Below, piece by piece: positions 1-8,357 of a DNA stretch of 64,000 nucleotides; position 1 is the first letter of the stretch; every line of letters begins with the position of its first letter. This DNA comes from G958295935 sp965224235 (GTDB taxonomy: Bacteria > Chloroflexota > Dehalococcoidia > Lucifugimonadales > Lucifugimonadaceae): the NCBI GenBank assembly GCA_965224235.1, contig CBDCYP010000001.1, positions 1-64,000 of the forward strand, given 5' to 3'. The translations under genes were made by a program, and so were the position numbers. The notes under the pieces are model-generated. The model saw only the letters and a program-made list of their open reading frames with translations. It ran no database searches and had not been told where the DNA came from.

Positions 1-884
1 GTATGCCGGTGGAGACGGCGCGGGAGATCTGGGCCGATCCCCGGGCGGTAATAAGCAACGGTCCCCCAATGCCCCCGTCCTGCGCGGTCCCTATGCACGA
101 TGGCTACCGCGTCACCGGACGCTGGAACTTCAGCAGCGGAATACGCCACGCCAATTGGGTCGCGGCTCTCGCCCCGGTGGGTCAGGCGGGTGAGAATGGA
201 CCGCAGGGCATGGAGAGCAATCGGGAAGTCGTCCTGCTGATCCCAAAGGATCAGGTCGAACTCCTGGACGTCTGGCAGGTGAACGGGCTGAGGGGCACGG
301 GGAGTTTCAGTTTTCAAGCGAACGACCTGTTCGTCCCTGCCGCCCGGTCCTACAGGGTGGACGACACTCCGAGTGAGAGCGGTCCCTTGTACCTGATTCC
401 GAAAGTTCTGATGTTCGCCACCGGGTTCGGGACGGTGGCGCTGGGGGTCGCGCGTGCCGCACTGGACGCGGCCATCGACATTGCGGGCGTTAAAATCCCG
501 GTCAAGCGGACATCGGTACTGAGGGACACCTCCACGACGCAAAGACAGATCGGGGAGGCCGAAGCGCTCTGGGGATCGGCCCGGGCCTTCCTGAGAGATG
601 CGTCGGCGGCGCTGTGGGAAAGCGCGTGCATGAACGGCGCTCTTAAAACGGAGGAGCGCATGCGACTGAGGCTCGCCGGTACCCACGCCATACGCCAAGC
701 GGCCCGCGTGGTCGCCGTTGCCTACGACGTGGCCGGTTCGGGCGGCATCTTCATGAAAAACCCTATCCAACGCCGTCTGCAGGACGCGCAGGTGATCACT
801 CAGCAGGTACAGGGCCGCATGACTCACTACGACACCGCAGGCGCGTTCTATCTGGGCCTGGAACCCAAGTCAACGTATTATTGA
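1..884 (+). CDS. Acyl-CoA dehydrogenase family flavoprotein, 3' part only
   Basis: About 290 C-terminal residues of a flavin-dependent acyl-CoA dehydrogenase-like protein. The family is about 390 residues long and the frame is open to the window edge, so the true start is probably outside. The N-terminal part visible here has the mid-domain beta-barrel signature (GYRVTGRW followed by SSGIRHANW). The C-terminal half is the alpha-helical bundle with VAYDVAGSGGIF and a terminal QDAQVITQQ segment. This pattern fits the subgroup that includes HsaA/HpaH-type monooxygenases as well as true dehydrogenases, so the substrate cannot be named. A 96-bp gap separates it from the left end of an IS element, so any operon partners downstream have been displaced. 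Confidence 0.8.
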   Translation, partial: MPVETAREIWADPRAVISNGPPMPPSCAVPMHDGYRVTGRWNFSSGIRHANWVAALAPVGQAGENGPQGMESNREVVLLIPKDQVELLDVWQVNGLRGTGSFSFQANDLFVPAARSYRVDDTPSESGPLYLIPKVLMFATGFGTVALGVARAALDAAIDIAGVKIPVKRTSVLRDTSTTQRQIGEAEALWGSARAFLRDASAALWESACMNGALKTEERMRLRLAGTHAIRQAARVVAVAYDVAGSGGIFMKNPIQRRLQDAQVITQQVQGRMTHYDTAGAFYLGLEPKSTYY

Positions 885-980
885 GTCTGACCGCGGGCCG
901 TGGCCATGCGGAATGCCCACAAAGCCGCAAACAAGTCCCGGTTGTCGTACAAATCGGACACTTTCCCGCTCGTTATGCTC

Positions 981-2622
981 AGAGGCTGTGAGTTTTTTGG
1001 GTTCTGTTGTTGTTAGGCGGCATGTTGGTGGCGGAAGGCGCCATTGGGAAGTTTCACCGGGGCGGGCGCTTGTTGAGGGAGGCAGAATTGCGGGACAGCA
1101 TTGGCCGCTTTCCGGGCGAATTCACTAGGGAATCCGGATTGACTGGTCCGGAGCTTATCGGCTGTGCCTGCTTAACCCCCGTGTCTGCCTACGCCATGAA
1201 CGCCTCCCAACGCAGGAGGTTGTGGGCCACGGCGACAAGGAGCATTACGCTGGTGATTTTGGCAAGTCCCCGTACGTTGAATTGGCTCACTCCGTGAAGA
1301 CGCACCTGGGCGTTCGTCCACTCGGCTACAGACGCCCGCTGCCTGTATATGGCTTTGGCCTCGCCGGTGGCCATCCGTTGACGCCACCTTGCCACGTCCG
1401 GCCCGTCCCCGTAGCGGGGATCGTAACGCTCCCGTTCGGGCTTGTTCCGGGGCAACCTCACCGGCGCATACACACTCACCCCACGTTGCTCCAGAGCGGT
1501 GATGTCCTCCCGGGTAGCGAAGCCCCCGTCCATCAGGTAGGAGTCAGGGCGCCGGCCCGTCCGCCTGACCAGTTGTTCCTCCATGGGCGCCGCTTGCCCT
1601 GCGTCCGTACCCGACGATGTGACCCCTACTCCGACGATGATCCCGTTGGCGCTATCAGTGGCCAGTTCGATATTGCAGGCTGGCCGGAAGCCGCCATCCG
1701 GCATCTTCATCACCGTTGCCTGGGGGTCTGTGGTGGATACCCGCGCCTTCGTAACCTTGGGACGCTGAGCCTTCGCCTTGGTGTGCTGTTGGCGTTCCTT
1801 CTTCGCTTGTGCCCGGGGCAAGTACGACAGCGCCTCCCGGACCCGTTCCTCCCGCTCTCGCGCCGCACGCTCCCGCGCCGCACGTTCACGCCGCGTCACA
1901 CCGGAATCGGGACGCTCCCGCTCCTGCGCCAGCCGCTCCACCTGCGCCCGCGCCTCCTCCATGCACCTCTTCAATCCCTGCGCGCCGCGAAAGGACGCGG
2001 CGCCGGCGCTCGCCCTCACCCGCATCCCGTCTTGAGCCACACGCTCCAGCAGGACCGCCCCTGCGGCCATCAGAGAACCTATGATCTGGGTCAAAAGGCC
2101 GTCCAGCGCCTCCTGGTGGGCTACCCGGAAGTCAGAGAGCATGTGATAGTTGACAGGTACGTTCCCCCTCATCCAGCGGTAGGCGTCGTGCTCTTCGCAC
2201 AAACGCGCCAGCCGGCGGGCGCTCCCTATACCGTCAACCGTGGCCAGAAGCCACAACGCCAGCAGCGCTTTGGGGTCTGTCGTTGGGCGGCCTGGCCGGT
2301 TCTCCACCGCCTTGACCGGCGCATAAAAGGCCGACAGGTCCAACCTCTCCAAAAAGCTCCATATAACACGGGCCCGATGCTCTTGAGGCAACCGAGATTC
2401 CAGGTCCAATACCGCCCACTCAGGCTGATTCCGCACCGGCCGCAGCACCCGGGCCTCACCCGGACTCGTTGGCGCAGGCGCTCGCTTCTCCTCGATGGCC
2501 GGAAGTTCAAACAGCGTCTCTTCACTCATGTGTTCACCTCGCCGATATGGCTGCCCAATATCGTTGTCCAGCAATCAGCCTCTCAATACCATAGGAGCAT
2601 AAATGATTTAATCACAGGCTCT
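981..2622 (-). mobile_element. IS1182-like insertion sequence, apparently complete
   Basis: A single transposase gene on the minus strand lies between imperfect terminal inverted repeats. The left end starts AGAGGCTGTGAG at 981, and the right end finishes ATCACAGGCTCT at 2622 (10 of 12 bases match when reverse complemented). Total length is about 1.64 kb, normal for IS1182-family elements. No clean target duplication is obvious, and the exact ends are tentative to within a few bases. It sits between the acyl-CoA dehydrogenase-like gene and a VapBC pair. Confidence 0.65.
1189..2529 (-). CDS. IS1182 family transposase
   Basis: DDE transposase of about 446 residues. The N-terminal DUF772-type helical region is visible (FLERLDLSAFYAPV, then DPKALLALWLLATVDGIGSARRL). 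A charged Arg/Glu-rich linker at about residues 200-250 precedes the catalytic core with DPQATVMK, the YLMDGGFATREDI block carrying a second acidic residue, and a final NLLRWE. I start at ATG 2529 because GAGGTG lies 5 bases upstream; the longer frame from 2574 has no such site. The frame is intact, so the element may still be able to move. It is a different lineage from the decayed IS1182 pieces near 58 kb. Confidence 0.85.
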   Translation of the reverse strand: MSEETLFELPAIEEKRAPAPTSPGEARVLRPVRNQPEWAVLDLESRLPQEHRARVIWSFLERLDLSAFYAPVKAVENRPGRPTTDPKALLALWLLATVDGIGSARRLARLCEEHDAYRWMRGNVPVNYHMLSDFRVAHQEALDGLLTQIIGSLMAAGAVLLERVAQDGMRVRASAGAASFRGAQGLKRCMEEARAQVERLAQERERPDSGVTRRERAARERAAREREERVREALSYLPRAQAKKERQQHTKAKAQRPKVTKARVSTTDPQATVMKMPDGGFRPACNIELATDSANGIIVGVGVTSSGTDAGQAAPMEEQLVRRTGRRPDSYLMDGGFATREDITALEQRGVSVYAPVRLPRNKPERERYDPRYGDGPDVARWRQRMATGEAKAIYRQRASVAEWTNAQVRLHGVSQFNVRGLAKITSVMLLVAVAHNLLRWEAFMA

Positions 2623-2640
2623 CACTCTATTATCGTCACG

Positions 2641-3027
2641 TCAGGCCGCCTCGATGTCGGTAAGGGGGAAGTCTTGGCCCTTGAACAGCAGGGGCTCACG
2701 GGCAGTTTCCGCCAGCGCGTAGGCTAAGCAGTCACCGAAGTTCAGTCCTGCCGGGTGGTTGCCCTTGCCGAATCGACGCCATGCCCGGCGCGCGGCCTGC
2801 GCCTGGCCGGGGGTGACTGGCACCAGCTCGATCGGCCCTCTTTCCAGGAATAAGTCAAGTTCATGCCCGGCCGCGCCGCCACTGCGGCTTTCGAGGACGA
2901 TGGCCACCTCCAGGAAGCTAGCGACCGACATGCGGCAACCTGAAACTCCAGCTATCGCCCTCTCGTAGCGCTCGGCGTCCGCCTCGCCAAACAGGACCGC
3001 CAGAACCGCTGACGTGTCGACGATCAC
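2641..3027 (-). CDS. VapC-type PIN-domain ribonuclease toxin
   Basis: A 128-residue PIN-domain protein, expected to be a Mg-dependent endoribonuclease held inactive by the adjacent VapB. The acidic residues are all present: Asp in IVDTSAV, Glu in SFLEVAIVLE, Asp in LNFGDCLAYALA and Asp near the end in KGQDF. The start is GTG, overlapping the antitoxin stop codon as GTGA, which indicates translational coupling. The LNFGDCLAYA motif matches the Rv0624-like group of VapC proteins. The gene lies directly against the right end of the IS1182 element and appears undamaged. Confidence 0.9.
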   Translation of the reverse strand: MIVDTSAVLAVLFGEADAERYERAIAGVSGCRMSVASFLEVAIVLESRSGGAAGHELDLFLERGPIELVPVTPGQAQAARRAWRRFGKGNHPAGLNFGDCLAYALAETAREPLLFKGQDFPLTDIEAA

Positions 3028-3281
3028 CTGGGCAGCCCACGCTCGTCATACAGGAAATCGCCGTGCTCGACGGCCGACGGCCCGCCGCGCAGCAGCCGAG
3101 CGCAGCGTTGCCCGATGGCGTGCAACTCCCGGACACGGGCTTCGACGCTGCGCTCACGCCTCTCGCGCTCCAGACGCTCCTCGAGCGCGACTGTGATCGC
3201 ACCGGTCATCGTCTCGCCGGTAAGGTTGGCCAACTTCCTGGCCAGCCGGCAGGTCTCTTTATTTTTGATGTTGAGGCTCAT
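3024..3281 (-). CDS. VapB-type antitoxin (Rv0623-like)
   Basis: An 85-residue antitoxin paired with the VapC gene downstream; the two overlap by 4 bases. Its N-terminus (MSLNIKNKET, then LARKLANLTGETMTGAITVALEERL) is the DNA-binding part typical of the Rv0623 family, and the C-terminal acidic/aromatic tail would bind the toxin. I chose the ATG at 3281 because GGGAGG lies just upstream; the frame is open further out but without a better site. As in other VapBC pairs, autoregulation of the short promoter region upstream is expected but not shown. Confidence 0.88.
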   Translation of the reverse strand: MSLNIKNKETCRLARKLANLTGETMTGAITVALEERLERERRERSVEARVRELHAIGQRCARLLRGGPSAVEHGDFLYDERGLPR

Positions 3282-3599
3282 CGGACCTCCCATTGGGTAG
3301 AACTGCAATCAACATGTCTACCCTACACCGTCCCGCTACCTTGCGGAGCGTCGTCCGGCCATCACATCGAGTACTTTTGCGGGGGCATTCCTCGGGAACG
3401 TGGAGGAGGGGTGGATATGCGTCGGTGCGACGGCGACAGCCCGTCCAACAGGACCTTGGCCGGTGACTGCCGACGGCGGGTTTGCGCGAAAAGCTGGCAT
3501 TCCTGGCTCGACTGCGCTAGCTGCTGGTCATTCCCAACAACTTGCGCAGTCGCCGCTAATCAAAGCTTGAATGTTGCTTTTCCCGCCTTTTCCAATTAG
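3282..3599. other. Intergenic, no gene seen
   Basis: About 320 bases upstream of vapB and before the MITE. It should hold the vapBC promoter, but no convincing -35/-10 pair stands out. No coding signal in any frame. Confidence 0.5.
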
Positions 3600-3741
3600 G
3601 GAACCTCTGAACAAGCCGCTGATGCGCTTGGCAGAGCGGAGGTTCCCCCCTCCTGAATCCTCCCACCGTGGGGGAGGAGGCCAGAACCCTTCGACAAGCT
3701 CAGGGCGAACGGATTGGAACCCGGAGTTGTTCAGAGGTTTC
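3600..3741 (+). mobile_element. MITE1 copy 1 (142 bp)
   Basis: Non-coding palindrome-ended element. The left end GGAACCTCTGAACAA is matched by TTGTTCAGAGGTTTC at the right end. It is flanked by a TTAG target duplication (3596-3599 and 3742-3745). The interior carries the widely seen CCCTTCGACAAGCTCAGGG motif. The same 142-bp sequence recurs at 6871, 15942, 19552 and, inverted, at 63676. This copy lies just past the stop of the subtilase gene. Confidence 0.9.
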
Positions 3742-3773
3742 TTAGATCGTCTACACAACCGCCGCGAACTGAA

Positions 3774-6700
3774 TCACCTGAATAAGTAGAGTCGGATGAT
3801 CTCAATTATCTCGGCCTTTGTAAGAACGTCATTGAATATGTAGTCAGTTAAGGCCGCGATGACCTCGCCCTTGTCGATCATCTCGTTGTTGTCCGCGTCG
3901 TAGTCGTTGCCCTTGCCGGGCAGGTCGACGTTGGTCACCATGATGGTCACGGTGGCGGTCTCAACAACGTCGAATGGGTCCGTGGCCGTGGCGACGACGG
4001 TGTAGGTGGTCTGCGTCTCGTAGTCCAAAATTGTCCCTGCGCCCACCGTGATCTGACCCGTGCCATCGTCGATGACGAAGGAGGCTGCATCGTCGCCCCC
4101 AAGCGTGTAGATCAACGTGTCGCCGTCGGCGTCCGTGGCAACGACGGGGTCTCCCACGTTGCTACCCGCCAGGGAATTCTCCAGGATGGCGCGTTCGGTG
4201 GCGCTGCCCTGAACGAACGTCGGCCGGGCGTTCCCGGGAGTTCCGGTGGCGATTGCGGACCAGTCCCCGTGGCCCCAGTCATTGGTAGCCCTCACCTGTA
4301 CGTCGTAGCGTTCGCGTGGGACCAGCCCTTCGATGGCGTACTCAAGGTTGCCAGGGGCGGCGGCGGTCCATACGTCTTCTACGACGGACCAGTTGGAGTC
4401 CATAGTCTCGTCGGCATCGGACAGAATGTGTCGCAGGTCGTAGCTGCTTACCGGCAATCCCGCAGTCTGGTCTGGAACGGTCCAGGCAACAGTAAGAGAA
4501 TTCCCAACGGCCGTGATCGAGTCCACTGTTGGAGGGCCGGGCATTCGTTCGTGCCCGTAGACTGTGATACTCCACGATTCGAAGGTTCCGTCCACGCCCG
4601 GCAGTCGGTCGGTAATCAGAAGCTGCCATTCGCCGTTGGGGTCTTCACCAAGGTGTTTTGCCGAGCCGAAGCGGAATCTGCTGTTTAAGGAAACAAGGCC
4701 AAAAGAATTGGAATACGTATCGAATTCTTCTACGAGCTTTGAGACCGCGCCTGAGGGAGACACCAGCTCGATTTCCAGGTCCCTGAAAGAACCGTGGTGG
4801 AAAGAGCCAGCGATTTCGACATACTCGGTGAACCCAATGTTGGTGTCGAGCGTTAGCGTGCTGACGAAGGTCGGGGCGGCGCCGACGTTCGGGGCGTCCG
4901 GAATCTGAACATCCAACAGGCCCGACTGCGTGGTCGATCTCTCCAGCGCCGGGATGTTGCTCCATCCCCTCGCCAGATCAACGGCGGCCTTTGCGTCAAC
5001 CAGCCCGAACCCGTATTCATGATTGAAGTGATAGCGGTCCGCGTCGGAGTTTGACCCGTACCTGGGGGCGCCGTCTTCCCAGCCGGAGTTTCCGGCGTCG
5101 TTTTTCCGCGCCGAGGCGGCGAGAATCAGCTTCAGCTCCCGCCATGTCAAGTCAGGGTTTACGCCGCGCATTAGCGCAGCTACGCCGGAAACAATTGGAG
5201 TTGCCATAGATGTCCCGCTGAGGTCGTCCACATACCGGTCGGAGTTTTCGGTGGTGGTGATACCCCGATACTGAATGCCGTGATCACCCGAAGGTGCGCA
5301 GATCCACAGGTTGGCGCCCATCTCAGAGTAGCTGCTTCTGACGCCGCGCTCATTCACGGCGCAAACGGCGGTTACGCCATAGTAGTTGGCGTATTCCTCA
5401 AGGTTGGAGTTGTCTCCATCCAGATGTCCATTGCCTCCGGAAAAAACATAAAATGTACCCTTGCCGTTGTAGCCGCGATTGATCCCGGCGGTTATCGCAA
5501 GTTCCCAGAACGAGGAGGCCTGCATTAGCCGGGGGTCATCGGCCATTCCCCAACTGTTGTTGGACACAGCGGTTACTTCCATATTGCGGGTTAACGCGTC
5601 CGTCAATCTGCTGATGGTCCCGGCGCCAGCCAGGAAGTTGTACCCGTAGATGGTTGATCTCGGGGCCACGCCGCGCACGCCGATGTCGTTATCACGGGCC
5701 GCCAGGACCCCGGCAATTTTTGTGCCGTGGTGTAACAGTGGGTTAAATATGTCCCCATCGCCGGAGTAGTCGTGATTGCGGGACGCGTCGACATTGTCTA
5801 TCAGATCTTCGTGCGTGTAGTCCATACCGTCGTCAACCAGGACAACGTTTACGCCTTCTCCCATCGCTCCTTCCGCCCAGGCATCTTCCACGTTGATGTT
5901 TGTCTCGTGATCACTGTTCAGGTGCCATTGGCAGCCGTGCAGGGAGTCGCTGATATGCGGGTCATTCAATGCGCTGATGGCTTCGCACCCATCGATAAAT
6001 TCTGTGTAGGCGCTATCTTCAGAGGCGAGGATCGTGTAGGGCAGGGGGTGAATAGTGAATTCTTCAGGAGTAGTCACCTTAGGAGTAGTCACCTTGATGT
6101 AGTAAGTACCCGGGCCGAAGTCGTCCCTAATCACAAAACCATCCCTGGCCGTGTAAGACGAATAACGAGTATGCAAGGAATAAATATTTACGGAAATTTC
6201 AGCTCCGCGGGCGTCAAGCGCCGTTACGTCTAGGGGCCCGAAGTTCCCGCTATTGGCGTGGAGCATCACATTTTTCGACTCCGTGAATTCCAGCCGGAAG
6301 TAATCTGCGTCGGATGTCGTATCAATCGTTCCAACGGCCGGAATGTCGAGAGACAGGCCCGTAGCTGTGTCAAAGTGGTGCTGCCCGTGGTCGGTTGCGA
6401 CCTGTGCGTGGATAGTGTAATTCCCTGTTGTATTGTCGTCGTAGCCGAAAACGGCGATGAAGTAGACGCCGCTTGGAAGGATCGCCCGTAGATGAAAATC
6501 GTGTTCCGCACCTATCAACAGGTCGTCATTTGAAGCAATCAGGACCCCGTTCCTATCATGCAATTGTCCCACTGTATCGAAATCGCCGGTGGTGTATATC
6601 CACGCGTTGGTGTATCCCGTCGCCCCGGATAGGTCCAGCCTGAAGACGTCTTTGTCGAGCCCGTAATCGATGCGTCCGGCTAACGAGGAGCCCAGCGAAA

Positions 6701-6851
6701 GATCGGTCGCGGTACCATAGGAATTCCCGTGGTCGTCCGGCAACTGAGCGCCAGCCCCGCCCGGGCTCAACATGAGACAAAAGACCACCGGCAACGCCAG
6801 GAGAAGCATTCTCCCGACCGGCGGCAATGAGAAGGGACGTTGTGCTGACAT
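3774..6851 (-). CDS. Secreted subtilisin-like (S8) serine protease, multidomain
   Basis: A 1025-residue exported protease. A signal peptide (hydrophobic stretch at about 14-34) is followed by two pre-peptidase C-terminal (PPC)-like beta domains (about 40-270). The S8 catalytic domain follows, with Asp near 339 (VLVDDGMD), His near 375 (HHGTKIAG), oxyanion Asn in NNSWGM and Ser near 548 (GTSMATP). After it come a proprotein-convertase P-like domain (about 650-770), a fibronectin III-like domain, a cadherin-like repeat, and an EF-hand/dockerin-like tail (DYDADNNEMIDKGEV). No N-terminal inhibitor propeptide is visible, but the upstream gene on the same strand ends in one. MITE1 copies sit directly on both sides of the gene. 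A role in degrading external protein is inferred. Confidence 0.9.
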   Translation of the reverse strand: MSAQRPFSLPPVGRMLLLALPVVFCLMLSPGGAGAQLPDDHGNSYGTATDLSLGSSLAGRIDYGLDKDVFRLDLSGATGYTNAWIYTTGDFDTVGQLHDRNGVLIASNDDLLIGAEHDFHLRAILPSGVYFIAVFGYDDNTTGNYTIHAQVATDHGQHHFDTATGLSLDIPAVGTIDTTSDADYFRLEFTESKNVMLHANSGNFGPLDVTALDARGAEISVNIYSLHTRYSSYTARDGFVIRDDFGPGTYYIKVTTPKVTTPEEFTIHPLPYTILASEDSAYTEFIDGCEAISALNDPHISDSLHGCQWHLNSDHETNINVEDAWAEGAMGEGVNVVLVDDGMDYTHEDLIDNVDASRNHDYSGDGDIFNPLLHHGTKIAGVLAARDNDIGVRGVAPRSTIYGYNFLAGAGTISRLTDALTRNMEVTAVSNNSWGMADDPRLMQASSFWELAITAGINRGYNGKGTFYVFSGGNGHLDGDNSNLEEYANYYGVTAVCAVNERGVRSSYSEMGANLWICAPSGDHGIQYRGITTTENSDRYVDDLSGTSMATPIVSGVAALMRGVNPDLTWRELKLILAASARKNDAGNSGWEDGAPRYGSNSDADRYHFNHEYGFGLVDAKAAVDLARGWSNIPALERSTTQSGLLDVQIPDAPNVGAAPTFVSTLTLDTNIGFTEYVEIAGSFHHGSFRDLEIELVSPSGAVSKLVEEFDTYSNSFGLVSLNSRFRFGSAKHLGEDPNGEWQLLITDRLPGVDGTFESWSITVYGHERMPGPPTVDSITAVGNSLTVAWTVPDQTAGLPVSSYDLRHILSDADETMDSNWSVVEDVWTAAAPGNLEYAIEGLVPRERYDVQVRATNDWGHGDWSAIATGTPGNARPTFVQGSATERAILENSLAGSNVGDPVVATDADGDTLIYTLGGDDAASFVIDDGTGQITVGAGTILDYETQTTYTVVATATDPFDVVETATVTIMVTNVDLPGKGNDYDADNNEMIDKGEVIAALTDYIFNDVLTKAEIIEIIRLYLFR

Positions 6852-6870
6852 GAAACGCTTCGCGATCTAG

Positions 6871-7012
6871 GGAACCTCTGAACAAGCCGCTGATGCGCTT
6901 GGCAGAGCGGAGGTTCCCCCCTCCTGAATCCTCCCACCGTGGGGGAGGAGGCCAGAACCCTTCGACAAGCTCAGGGCGAACGGATTGGAACCCGGAGTTG
7001 TTCAGAGGTTTC
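6871..7012 (+). mobile_element. MITE1 copy 2 (142 bp)
   Basis: Nearly identical to copy 1 and in the same orientation. Target duplication CTAG at 6867-6870 and 7013-7016. It lies between the subtilase start (6851) and the upstream propeptide-like gene, where a shared promoter or operon junction would be expected. Confidence 0.9.
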
Positions 7013-7075
7013 CTAGCAACGAGGATTAGCCGGGAACGAACGGTGGACGGCGCTCTGCGCGGAGCGAGGGCGCTC

Positions 7076-7759
7076 TCACTCCGCCTCTAGCTCCCTCGAC
7101 CAGTTTGGGCTGGATATCAAAACGCCGTCCTGGGCAGCCAGTTCGTTGGCCAACTCCAGAGAGGAAAAACCCGGTTCGGTGGCAATCAAGAATCCGTTCT
7201 CCAGAAATTCCAACTCCGATATCCGATGTGGCGAGATGTCGTTCTCGGTGAAGAACCTGTCGACCTTGGCCTCATCCCATGCCGGATCCAGCGCCAGCAG
7301 AACGCCGCCCGGCAGCGTCATCAGCCCGCCACCGGACTCCGAACGGAATACAGGGGGAGGGTCCTCGATGTCTCTGGGCTGCTTCTGGACGATGCTATCC
7401 CCGACCCCCGTTGCGACCATGTCGTCCCCGGGCGTGATGGCGCCGTTGTCCTGAACAACCAGAGCGTCCTGCAGCACGACTCTCAGAGTCCTGTCGCCGT
7501 CCTCCCAGGTGTAGACCGTTCCCTGACCGGAACCGTCCCTTCCGGAGTCGGTCCCTTTCGGGAAGCGGTCTGGTTTTAGGGTCGGCGGTTCTTGCTTTTC
7601 CGGCCATTTGGAGATTTTGGGCTCAGGCGTCGGCTCAACGGTGGGCTCAGCCGCGGGTTCTGATGCGAGGACCGCATTGGCGATTAATCCTGCAGCGAAC
7701 GCGCCCGCAATCACTAGGGCAGTGATGGCTGTTAGTGGGATAAGTCTTCTGAGTTTCAT
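7076..7759 (-). CDS. Secreted protein with subtilase-propeptide-like C-terminus
   Basis: A 227-residue protein with a signal peptide or N-terminal anchor (about 10-32), a Pro/Glu-rich linker (EPTVEPTPEP) and a folded C-terminal part. The last 80 residues (from LPGGVLLALDP through LANELAAQDGV to SSPNW) have the layout of the N-terminal inhibitor/chaperone domain of S8 proteases, which usually ends in a short PNW-like motif just before the mature enzyme. Here the protein stops right after it, and the subtilase begins about 225 bp downstream on the same strand beyond a MITE. It may be a detached propeptide acting in trans on that protease. The assignment is by pattern only. Confidence 0.6.
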   Translation of the reverse strand: MKLRRLIPLTAITALVIAGAFAAGLIANAVLASEPAAEPTVEPTPEPKISKWPEKQEPPTLKPDRFPKGTDSGRDGSGQGTVYTWEDGDRTLRVVLQDALVVQDNGAITPGDDMVATGVGDSIVQKQPRDIEDPPPVFRSESGGGLMTLPGGVLLALDPAWDEAKVDRFFTENDISPHRISELEFLENGFLIATEPGFSSLELANELAAQDGVLISSPNWSRELEAE

Positions 7760-8357
7760 CCTTCTGTCCTCTCCGGCCGTTCGGCGTGTCCTCTACCCCT
7801 GACGGAGTCAAAAAACATGCTTCTCCACGCCACCTAATGGGATGATGAAAATAAAGAACTGCTTTCGCAGTCAGACCCTCGCGGAATTGTGCGAAAAGGG
7901 GCCGTTCTGTACCCGATATAATTTAACGAAAAACGGTACACAGGCGATGACATACGTCAATGTTACTGCCAAATTCCGCGAAGACAAGCACAAGGCCCGC
8001 AGGCCGGATCACATCTGGTGCCCGTCACCTCGTTCCAGAGAGTAGTTTTCACGGTTGTCATGCCAATCGAGGAAATCAGGACTGTCGTTCCTGTGACCCG
8101 GGCTGGAACGACCGGAACTTTTGGCGTTGGACGCCTGGGGCAACATCGGCATGGGCTAGCATAGTCGCCAGCCAACGTGGCACACATCTGAAAGTAAATA
8201 AGATGCCCCCTCGGCGGCATCTCCAAGTGAGAGTGTGTAGCGGATGCAGGGAATACTGTGTGAGACTAGCTCGGGGGACCAGTTTGGCCTCAGACTAAGG
8301 CAACTTGGGCGGGGACTGGCAAGCAGACGGTTCTCCCAGGGACTCTCGAAAGGAAAA
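7760..8357. other. Intergenic divergent region, about 600 bp
   Basis: Lies between the divergently transcribed propeptide-like gene and the ceramidase-like gene and should contain both promoters. It is more AT-rich at 7840-7960 than its surroundings. Short open frames here show no family features, so I call none. Confidence 0.5.

Noticed and set aside
1222..2727. A 501-codon frame opposite the IS1182 transposase
   Set aside because: It is Arg/Pro/His-rich shadow coding antisense to a clear transposase and runs across the IS end.
7842..8045. A 67-codon frame in the AT-richer intergenic region
   Set aside because: No ribosome site and no similarity to any family I recognise; not enough to call a gene.
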